DNA from: Inia geoffrensis
Lineage: Eukaryota > Chordata > Mammalia > Artiodactyla > Iniidae
Direction: 5' to 3'
DNA: 64,000 nt
Assembly: GCA_036417435.1 (NCBI GenBank)
Contig: JAZAQT010000248.1
Span: 62,001 to 126,000 of the forward strand
Below the pieces are notes generated by a model that saw only the letters and a program-made list of their open reading frames with translations, was not told the origin of the DNA and searched no databases. Made by a program: the position numbers and the translations under genes. Positions 52,159 through 62,573 of the stretch are shown here, one piece after another (position 1 is the stretch's first letter; each line of letters begins with the position of its first letter).

Positions 52159-53894
52159 TTGAGGGCTTGCGAGAAATCTTGGATTTACCACCTCTACATC
52201 ACCAGCTGTGGGAGAGATAAGGCTGGACACTTGGGACTGATACTATTGGTGAGGGAATGCAGACCCTCTGAGGTAATGGTGCATGATTCCCATTCCACGG
52301 GTCCCAAATCTCCAGGTTTAAGGGAATTATCCTTCAGCTAAAATATGCATGGAAAACCCAGAAAATGGTCCACGAATTGATCAGGCAAAATTTCTAAAAT
52401 TCATCGCCATTTTCCCCCCCTGTTACTCGAGTTCGCCTTTCCAGATGCGATATTAACATTCTCCCCACTTCGAGAGTTAGTGCCTTTGACCTCTTGCTTG
52501 GCACAGTTTGCAATTTCTGTGGAAGATGAGCAGGAATAAGGAGAACCAATGAGCGGCTAACTCGATATGTTTGGACGGGAACATTGAACGATGATTTCCC
52601 TACAGGAAGAAGAATTCACCAAAGGCTCAGCGTGCCATGCCGGAACGAGATTAGGGCCTGAAGCAATTATTCGGGTTTGCGGTCAGCTCACAAGAAAGCG
52701 AGTTGAGAAAAGGAGATTTTTGGCACTGTAACTCACAATCCTGCGGAGTTCCAAATGACCCCTATCATCCAAAAATTTATTGAAGGAAGACTGTGAAGAG
52801 GACTTGAACACGACACAGAATTGCAGAAAACAGATATCAGGTGGTAGATAAGAATTGCTCTGAAATCGTAGGAAAAGAGGCAGCAGTTCGACAGTGATGC
52901 ACTTGGCCAAAAAGGGCGTATGCGTTTTTTCCTGAATATATTCATGAAAAAACGTATACGCCCTTTTTGGCCAACCAAGCAAGCCTGCAATGGAAATCCG
53001 CACTACAAGGAAGTCTCACTTCCCACCGATCAAAAGGGCCCTCCGAAAAAAATGTAAAATCCAGAGACACAGGACAGGCCATGGAGAACCGGCAGCCTTG
53101 TTATGCTGATGGGCGGGATGTAAATTGCCAACAGCCACTCTGGAGAAGTGAATGGTGTTTCCTGGAAGAAAGAAAAAACCAAGCTAGAGAGCCTAGGGCA
53201 CTTCCACTTATGGTGCTATAGATTCGGAAAATTTAAATGAAAAAGACAGAGCCACACCAAAGTTTGGGGCTGCTCTGTGTACGGGAACCTTGACTATGGT
53301 ACAATTTCAATAGCCCAGAAAGAGAAAAATGGATATAGAAGTTGTGGTACACCCCTACAATGGAATATCACTCAACAATGAAATCAATGGCCACAGACCA
53401 GTAGCAGCATAATGAGTGGATTTAGTTACGATGATTCTAAGTGAAATAAGTCACACAGAAAAAGAAACATCATAAGATATCACTAATACCGGGAATGGAA
53501 ACACGACTAAGCATGAACTGCATTTCAAAACACAGCAGAGTCTCACATTTACAAAAGAAATTTATGCTTGCTTAAGGTCAAAGGAGAGTGGGGAGGCTGC
53601 ATAAAACCAGAGATTGACATTAGGACAGATACCATTCCATAAGACAAATATATATTAGACAAGACCTACTCCTCGCTCAAACAAATCGACTCAACACCCC
53701 ATATTCCATACCTAGGAATATACCTGACTGTGAAGAAACTTAAAACCCATACATTTATAGGTCTCCATAAGAAAATCACTTGTGTACAGCAGCATACACA
53801 CAGCAGTGTAAATAAGCTAAATCCCCTTATAAAAATAAATTTGAAAAAGAAAGCACAAGGACTGTGAAATAGAGAGAAATTCTTAAATAAGTCC
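52159..53894 (+). repeat. Satellite monomer U31 (group B)
   Basis: 1,736 bp. The palindrome is at 52903-52974 with two mismatches (TTCATG centre, ACGTATACG right arm). The L1-frame stretch is 52967-53221. GAGTTAGTGCC and CTGGAAGAAAG are shared only with U35. Confidence 0.95.
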
Positions 53895-55630
53895 TTGAGG
53901 GCTTGTGAGAAATCTTGGATTTACCACCTCTACATCACCAGCTGTGGGAGAGATAAGGCTGGACAGTTGGGACTGATACTATTGGTGAGGGAATGCAGAC
54001 CCTCTGAGGTAATGGTGTATGATTCCTATTCCACGGGTCCCAAATCTCCACGTTTAAGGGAGTTATCCTTCAGCTAAAATATGCATGGAAAACCCAGAAT
54101 ATGGTCCACGAAGTGATCAGGCAAAGTTTCTAAAATTCATCGCCATTTTCCCCCCGTGTTACTCGAGTTCGCCTTTCCAGATGCGATATTAACATTCTCC
54201 CCAATTCGAGAGTCAATGCCTTTGACCTCTTGCTTGGCACAGTTTGCAATTTCTGTGGAAGATGAGCACGAATAAGGAGAACCAATGAGCGGCTAACTCG
54301 ATGTGTTTGGACGGGAACATTGAACGATGATTTCCCTACAGGAAGAAGAATTCACCAAAGGCTCAGCGTGCCATGCCGGAACGAGATTAGGGCCTGAAGC
54401 AATTATTCGGGTTTGTGGTCAGCTCACAAGAAAGCGAGTTGAGAAAAGGAGATTTTTGGCACTGTAACTCACAATCCTGCGGAGTTCCAAATAACCCCTA
54501 TCATCCAAAAATTTATTGAAGGAAGACTGTGAAGAGGACTTGAACACGACACAGAATTGCAGAAAACAGATATCAGGTGATAGATAAGAATTGCTCTGAA
54601 ATCGTAGGAAAAGAGGCAGCAGTTCGACAGTGATGCACTTGGCCAAAAAGGGCGTATGCGTTTTTTCCTGAATATATTCAGGAAAAAACGCATACTCCCT
54701 TTTTGGCCAACCAAGCAAGCCTGCAATGGAAATCCGCACTACAAGGAAGTCTCACTTCCCACCGATCAAAAGGGCCCTCCGAAAAAAATGTAAAATCCAG
54801 AGAGGCAGGACAGGCCATGGAGAACCAGCAGCCTTGTTATGCTGATGGGCGGGATGTAAATTGCCAACAGCCACTCTGGAGAAGTGGATGGTGTTTCCTG
54901 GAACAAAGAAAAAAACAAGCTAGAGAGCCTAGGGCACTTCCACTTATGGTGCTATAGATTCGGAAAATTTAAATGAAAAAGACAGAGCCACACCAAAGTT
55001 TAAGGCTGCTCTGTGTACAGGAACCTTGACTATGGTACAATTTCAATAGCCCAGAAAGAGAAAAATGGATATAGAAGTTGTGGTACATCCCTACAATGGA
55101 ATATCACTCAACAATGAAATCAATGGCCACAGACCAGTAGCAGCATAATGAGTGGATTTAGTTACGATGATTCTAAGTGAAATAAGTCACACAGAAAAAG
55201 AAACATCATAAGATATCACTAATACCGGGAATGGAAACACGACTAAGCATGAACTGCATTTCAAAACACAGCAGAGTCTCACATTTACAAAAGAAATTTA
55301 TGCTTGCTTAAGGTCAAAGGAGAGTGGGGAGGCTGCATAAAACCAGAGATTGACATTAGGACAGATACCATTCCATAAGACAAATATATATTAGACAAGA
55401 CCTACTCCTCGCTCAAACAAATCGACTCAACACCCCATATTCCATACCTAGGAATATACCTGACTGTGAAGAAACTTAAAACCCATACATTTATAGGTCT
55501 CCATAAGAAAATCACTTGTGTACAGCAGCATACACACAGCAGTGTAAAGAAGCTAAATCCCCTTATAAAAATAAATTTGAAAAAGAAAGCACAAGGACTG
55601 TGAAATAGAGAGAAATTCTTAAATAAGTCC
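53895..55630 (+). repeat. Satellite monomer U32 (A/C mosaic)
   Basis: 1,736 bp. It starts as group A and carries the group C palindrome arm. The palindrome is at 54639-54710 with one mismatch. The L1-frame stretch is 54703-54957. GTGTATGATTCC, CCCCCGTGTT and AGGTGATAG are shared only with U36. AAATAACCCC and GAGAACCAGCAG are shared with U22. Confidence 0.95.
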
Positions 55631-57366
55631 TTGAGGGCTTGTGAGAAATCTTGGATTTACCACCTCTACATCACCAGCTGTGGGAGAGATAAGGCTGGAC
55701 AGTTGGGACTGATACTATTGGTGAGGGAATGCAGACCCTCTGAGGTAATGGTGCATGATTCCTATTCCACGGGTCCCAAATCTCCACGTTTAAGGGAGTT
55801 GTCCTTCAGCTAAAATATGCATGGAAAACCCAGAATATGGTCCACGAAGTGATCAGGCAAAGTTTCTAAAATTCATCGCCATTTTCCCCCCCTCTTACTC
55901 GAGTTCGCCTTTCCAGATGCGATATTAACATTCTCCCCAATTCGAGAGTCAGTGCCTTTGACCTCTTGCTTGGCACAGTTTGCAATTTCTGTGGAAGATG
56001 AGCAGGAATAAGGAGAACCAATGAGCGGCTAACTCGATGTGTTTGGACGGGAACATTGAACGATGATTTCCCTACAGGAAGAAGAATTCACCAAAGGCTC
56101 AGCGTGCCATTCCGGAACGAGATTAGGGCCTGAAGCAATTATTCGGGTTTGCGGTCAGCTCACAAGAAAGCGAGTTGAGAAAAGGAGATTTTTGGCACTG
56201 TAACTCACAATCCTGCGGAGTTCCAAATGACCCCTATCATCCAAAAATTTATTGAAGGAAGACTGTGAAGAGGACTTGAACACGACACAGAATTGCAGAA
56301 AACAGATATCAGGTGGTAGATAAGAATTGCTCTGAAATCGTAGGAAAAGAGGCAGCAGTTCGACAGTGATGCACTTGGCCAAAAAGGGCGTATGCGTTTT
56401 TTCCTGAATATATTCATGAAAAAACGCATACGCCCTTTTTGGCCAACCAAGCAAGCCTGCAATGGAAATCCGCACTACAAGGAAGTCTCACTTCCCACCG
56501 ATCAAAAGGGCCCTCCGAAAAAAATGTAAAATCCAGAGACACAGGACAGGCCATGGAGAACCGGCAGCCTTGTTATGCTGATGGGCGGGATGTAAATTGC
56601 CAACAGCCACTCTGGAGAAGTGAATGGTGTTTCCTGGAACAAAGAAAAAACCAAGCTAGAGAGCCTAGGGCACTTCCACTTATGGTGCTATAGATTCGGA
56701 AAATTTAAATGAAAAAGACAGAGCCACACCAAACTTTGGGGCTGCTCTGTGTACGGGAACCTTGACTATGGTACAATTTCAATAGCCCAGAAAGAGAAAA
56801 ATGGATATAGAAGTTGTGGTACATCCCTACAATGGAATATCACTCAACAATGAAATCAATGGCCACAGACCAGTAGCAGCATAATGAGTGGATTTAGTTA
56901 CGATGATTCTAAGGGAAATAAGTCACACAGAAAAAGAAACATCATAAGATATCACTAATACCGGGAATGGAAACACGACTACGCATGAACTGCATTTCAA
57001 AACACAGCAGAGTCTCACATTTACAAAAGAAATTTATGCTTGCTTAAGGTCAAAGGAGAGTGGGGAGGCTGCATAAAACCAGAGATTGACATTAGGACAG
57101 ATACCATTCCATAAGACAAATATATATTAGACAAGACCTACTCCTCGCTCGAACAAATCGACTCAACACCCCATAATCCATACCTAGGAATATACCTGAC
57201 TGTGAAGAAACTTAAAACCCATACATTTATAGGTCTCCATAAGAAAATCACTTGTGTACAGCAGCATACACACAGCAGTGTAAATAAGCTAAATCCCCTT
57301 ATAAAAATAAATTTGAAAAAGAAAGCACAAGAACTGTGAAATAGAGAGAAATTCTTAAATAAGTCC
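55631..57366 (+). repeat. Satellite monomer U33 (A/B mosaic, copy of U29)
   Basis: 1,736 bp. The palindrome is at 56375-56446 with one mismatch. The L1-frame stretch is 56439-56693. No difference from U29 was seen at the sites compared. Confidence 0.95.
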
Positions 57367-59101
57367 TTGAGGGCTTGCGAGAAATCTTGGATTTACCACC
57401 TCTACATCACCAGCTGTGGGAGAGATAAGGCTGGACACTTGGGACTGATACTATTGGTGAGGGAATGCAGACCCTCTGAGGTAATGGTGCATGATTCCCA
57501 TTCCACGGGTCCCAAATCTCCAGGTTTAAGGGAATTATCCTTCAGCTAAAATATGCATGGAAAACCCAGAAAATGGTCACGACTTGATCAGGCAAAATTT
57601 CTAAAATTCATCGCCATTTTCCCCCCCTGTTACTCGAGTTCGCCTTTCCAGATGCGATATTAACATTCTCCCCACTTCGAGAGTCAGTGCCTTTGACCTC
57701 TTGCTTGGCACAGTTTGCAATTTCTGTGGAAGATGAGCAGGAATAAGGAGAACCAATGAGCGGCTAACTCGATATGTTTGGACGGGAACATTGAACGATG
57801 ATTTCCCTACAGGAAGAAGAATTCACCAAAGGCTCAGCGTGCCATGCCCGAACGAGATTAGGGCCTGAAGCAATTATTCGGGTTTGCGGTCAGCTCACAA
57901 GAAATCGAGTTGAGAAAAGGAGATTTTTGGCACTGTAACTCACAATCATGCGGAGTTCCAAATGACCCCTATCATCCAAAAATTTATTGAAGGAAGACTG
58001 TGAAGAGGACTTGAACACGACACAGAATTGCAGAAAAGAGATATCAGGTGGTAGATAAGAATTGCTCTGAAATCGTAGGAAAAGAGGCAGCAGTTCGACA
58101 GTGATGCACTTGGCCAAAAAGGGCGTATGCGTTTTTTCCTGAATATATTCATGAAAAAACGCATACGCCCTTTTTGGCCAACCAAGCAAGCCTGCAATGG
58201 AAATCCGCACTACAAGGAAGTCTCACTTCCCACCGATCAAAAGGGCCCTCCGAAAAAAATGTAAAATCCAGAGACACAGGACAGGCCATGGAGAACCGGC
58301 AGCCTTGTTATGCTGATGGGCGGGATGTAAATTGCCAACAGCCACTCTGGAGAAGTGGATGGTGTTTCCTGGAACAAAGAAAAAACCAAGCTAGAGAGCC
58401 TAGGGCACTTCCACTTATGGTGCTATAGATTCGGAAAATTTAAATGAAAAAGACAGAGCCACACCAAAGTTTGGGGCTGCTCTGTGTACGGGAACCTTGA
58501 CTATGGTACAATTTCAATAGCCCAGAAAGAGAAAAATGGATATAGAAGTTGTGGTACACCCCTACAATGGAATATCACTCAACAATGAAATCAATGGCCA
58601 CAGACCAGTAGCAGCATAATGAGTGGATTTAGTTACGATGATTCTAAGTGAAATAAGTCACACAGAAAAAGAAACATCATAAGATATCACTAATACCGGG
58701 AATGGAAACACGACTACGCATGAACTGCATTTCAAAACACAGCAGAGTCTCACATTTACAAAAGAAATTTATGCTTGCTTAAGGTCAAAGGAGAGTGGGG
58801 AGGCTGCATAAAACCAGAGATTGACATTAGGACAGATACCATTCCATAAGACAAATATATATTAGACAAGACCTACTCCTCGCTCAAACAAATCGACTCA
58901 ACACCCCATAATCCATACCTAGGAATATACCTGACTGTGAAGAAACTTAAAACCCATACATTTATAGGTCTCCATAAGAAAATCACTTGTGTACAGCAGC
59001 ATACACACAGCAGTGTAAATAAGCTAAATCCCCTTATAAAAATAAATTTGAAAAAGAAAGCACAAGAACTGTGAAATAGAGAGAAATTCTTAAATAAGTC
59101 C
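57367..59101 (+). repeat. Satellite monomer U34 (group B, copy of U30)
   Basis: 1,735 bp (GGTCACG deletion). The palindrome is at 58110-58181 with one mismatch. The L1-frame stretch is 58174-58428. No difference from U30 was seen at the sites compared. Confidence 0.95.
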
Positions 59102-60837
59102 TTGAGGGCTTGCGAGAAATCTTGGATTTACCACCTCTACATCACCAGCTGTGGGAGAGATAAGGCTGGACACTTGGGACTGATACTATTGGTGAGGGAA
59201 TGCAGACCCTCTGAGGTAATGGTGCATGATTCCCATTCCACGGGTCCCAAATCTCCAGGTTTAAGGGAATTATCCTTCAGCTAAAATATGCATGGAAAAC
59301 CCAGAAAATGGTCCACGAATTGATCAGGCAAAATTTCTAAAATTCATCGCCATTTTCCCCCCCTGTTACTCGAGTTCGCCTTTCCAGATGCGATATTAAC
59401 ATTCTCCCCACTTCGAGAGTTAGTGCCTTTGACCTCTTGCTTGGCACAGTTTGCAATTTCTGTGGAAGATGAGCAGGAATAAGGAGAACCAATGAGCGGC
59501 TAACTCGATATGTTTGGACGGGAACATTGAACGATGATTTCCCTACAGGAAGAAGAATTCACCAAAGGCTCAGCGTGCCATGCCGGAACGAGATTAGGGC
59601 CTGAAGCAATTATTCGGGTTTGCGGTCAGCTCACAAGAAAGCGAGTTGAGAAAAGGAGATTTTTGGCACTGTAACTCACAATCCTGCGGAGTTCCAAATG
59701 ACCCCTATCATCCAAAAATTTATTGAAGGAAGACTGTGAAGAGGACTTGAACACGACACAGAATTGCAGAAAACAGATATCAGGTGGTAGATAAGAATTG
59801 CTCTGAAATCGTAGGAAAAGAGGCAGCAGTTCGACAGTGATGCACTTGGCCAAAAAGGGCGTATGCGTTTTTTCCTGAATATATTCATGAAAAAACGTAT
59901 ACGCCCTTTTTGGCCAACCAAGCAAGCCTGCAATGGAAATCCGCACTACAAGGAAGTCTCACTTCCCACCGATCAAAAGGGCCCTCCGAAAAAAATGTAA
60001 AATCCAGAGACACAGGACAGGCCATGGAGAACCGGCAGCCTTGTTATGCTGATGGGCGGGATGTAAATTGCCAACAGCCACTCTGGAGAAGTGAATGGTG
60101 TTTCCTGGAAGAAAGAAAAAACCAAGCTAGAGAGCCTAGGGCACTTCCACTTATGGTGCTATAGATTCGGAAAATTTAAATGAAAAAGACAGAGCCACAC
60201 CAAAGTTTGGGGCTGCTCTGTGTACGGGAACCTTGACTATGGTACAATTTCAATAGCCCAGAAAGAGAAAAATGGATATAGAAGTTGTGGTACACCCCTA
60301 CAATGGAATATCACTCAACAATGAAATCAATGGCCACAGACCAGTAGCAGCATAATGAGTGGATTTAGTTACGATGATTCTAAGTGAAATAAGTCACACA
60401 GAAAAAGAAACATCATAAGATATCACTAATACCGGGAATGGAAACACGACTAAGCATGAACTGCATTTCAAAACACAGCAGAGTCTCACATTTACAAAAG
60501 AAATTTATGCTTGCTTAAGGTCAAAGGAGAGTGGGGAGGCTGCATAAAACCAGAGATTGACATTAGGACAGATACCATTCCATAAGACAAATATATATTA
60601 GACAAGACCTACTCCTCGCTCAAACAAATCGACTCAACACCCCATATTCCATACCTAGGAATATACCTGACTGTGAAGAAACTTAAAACCCATACATTTA
60701 TAGGTCTCCATAAGAAAATCACTTGTGTACAGCAGCATACACACAGCAGTGTAAATAAGCTAAATCCCCTTATAAAAATAAATTTGAAAAAGAAAGCACA
60801 AGGACTGTGAAATAGAGAGAAATTCTTAAATAAGTCC
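59102..60837 (+). repeat. Satellite monomer U35 (group B, copy of U31)
   Basis: 1,736 bp. The palindrome is at 59846-59917 with the same two mismatches as U31. The L1-frame stretch is 59910-60164. Confidence 0.95.
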
Positions 60838-62573
60838 TTGAGGGCTTGTGAGAAATCTTGGATTTACCACCTCTACATCACCAGCTGTGGGAGAGATAAG
60901 GCTGGACAGTTGGGACTGATACTATTGGTGAGGGAATGCAGACCCTCTGAGGTAATGGTGTATGATTCCTATTCCACGGGTCCCAAATCTCCACGTTTAA
61001 GGGAGTTATCCTTCAGCTAAAATATGCATGGAAAACCCAGAATATGGTCCACGAAGTGATCAGGCAAAGTTTCTAAAATTCATCGCCATTTTCCCCCCGT
61101 GTTACTCGAGTTCGCCTTTCCAGATGCGATATTAACATTCTCCCCAATTCGAGAGTCAATGCCTTTGACCTCTTGCTTGGCACAGTTTGCAATTTCTGTG
61201 GAAGATGAGCACGAATAAGGAGAACCAATGAGCGGCTAACTCGATGTGTTTGGACGGGAACATTGAACGATGATTTCCCTACAGGAAGAAGAATTCACCA
61301 AAGGCTCAGCGTGCCATGCCGGAACGAGATTAGGGCCTGAAGCAATTATTCGGGTTTGTGGTCAGCTCACAAGAAAGCGAGTTGAGAAAAGGAGATTTTT
61401 GGCACTGTAACTCACAATCCTGCGGAGTTCCAAATAACCCCTATCATCCAAAAATTTATTGAAGGAAGACTGTGAAGAGGACTTGAACACGACACAGAAT
61501 TGCAGAAAACAGATATCAGGTGATAGATAAGAATTGCTCTGAAATCGTAGGAAAAGAGGCAGCAGTTCGACAGTGATGCACTTGGCCAAAAAGGGCGTAT
61601 GCGTTTTTTCCTGAATATATTCAGGAAAAAACGCATACTCCCTTTTTGGCCAACCAAGCAAGCCTGCAATGGAAATCCGCACTACAAGGAAGTCTCACTT
61701 CCCACCGATCAAAAGGGCCCTCCGAAAAAAATGTAAAATCCAGAGAGGCAGGACAGGCCATGGAGAACCAGCAGCCTTGTTATGCTGATGGGCGGGATGT
61801 AAATTGCCAACAGCCACTCTGGAGAAGTGGATGGTGTTTCCTGGAACAAAGAAAAAAACAAGCTAGAGAGCCTAGGGCACTTCCACTTATGGTGCTATAG
61901 ATTCGGAAAATTTAAATGAAAAAGACAGAGCCACACCAAAGTTTAAGGCTGCTCTGTGTACAGGAACCTTGACTATGGTACAATTTCAATAGCCCAGAAA
62001 GAGAAAAATGGATATAGAAGTTGTGGTACATCCCTACAATGGAATATCACTCAACAATGAAATCAATGGCCACAGACCAGTAGCAGCATAATGAGTGGAT
62101 TTAGTTACGATGATTCTAAGTGAAATAAGTCACACAGAAAAAGAAACATCATAAGATATCACTAAGACCGGGAATGGAAACAAGACTACGCATGAACTGC
62201 ATTTCAAAACACAACAGATTCTCACATTTACAAAGGAAATTTATGCTTTCTCAAGGTCAAAGGAGAGTGGGGAGGCTGCATAAAACCAGAGATTGACATT
62301 AGGACAGATACCATTCCATAAGCCAAATATATATTAGGCAAGACCTACTCCTCGCTCAACCAAATGGACTCAACACCCCGTATTCCATACCTAGGAATAT
62401 ACCTGACTGTGAAGAAACTTAAAACCCATACATTTATAGGTCTCCATAAGAAAATTACTTGTATACAGCAGCATACACACAGCAGTGTAAATAAGCTAAA
62501 TCCCCTTATAAAAATAAATTTGAAAAAGAAAGCACAAGAACTGTGAAATAGAGAGAAATTCTTAAATAATTCC
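60838..62573 (+). repeat. Satellite monomer U36 (copy of U32 with a switched tail)
   Basis: 1,736 bp. The palindrome is at 61582-61653 with one mismatch. The L1-frame stretch is 61646-61900. It matches U32 to 62165. The tail then follows the GGAAACAAGAC / TTTCTCAAGG / TTGTATACAG haplotype of U23, with private CTAAGACCGGG, CAACAGATTCTC, TTAGGCAAG, AAATGGACTC and AAAATTACTTG. Confidence 0.95.

Larger units (their letters stand above)
48188..62165 (+). repeat. Tetramer higher-order duplication, offset 6,943 bp, almost identical copies
   Basis: Bases 48188-55222 reappear at 55131-62165, about 7,035 bp. The left limit is a T/C difference at 48187 versus 55130 and the right limit a T/G difference at 55223 versus 62166. 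Every otherwise rare variant I checked is present in both copies: CAAACTTTGG, TAAGGGAAATAAG, CGCTCGAAC, GGTCACGACTTG, AAATCGAGTTG, AATCATGCGG, GAGTTAGTGCC, ACGTATACG, GGAAGAAAG, GTGTATGATTCC, CCCCCGTGTT and AGGTGATAG. I found no difference but did not compare every base. It is either a very recent duplication or an assembly duplication. Confidence 0.88.
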
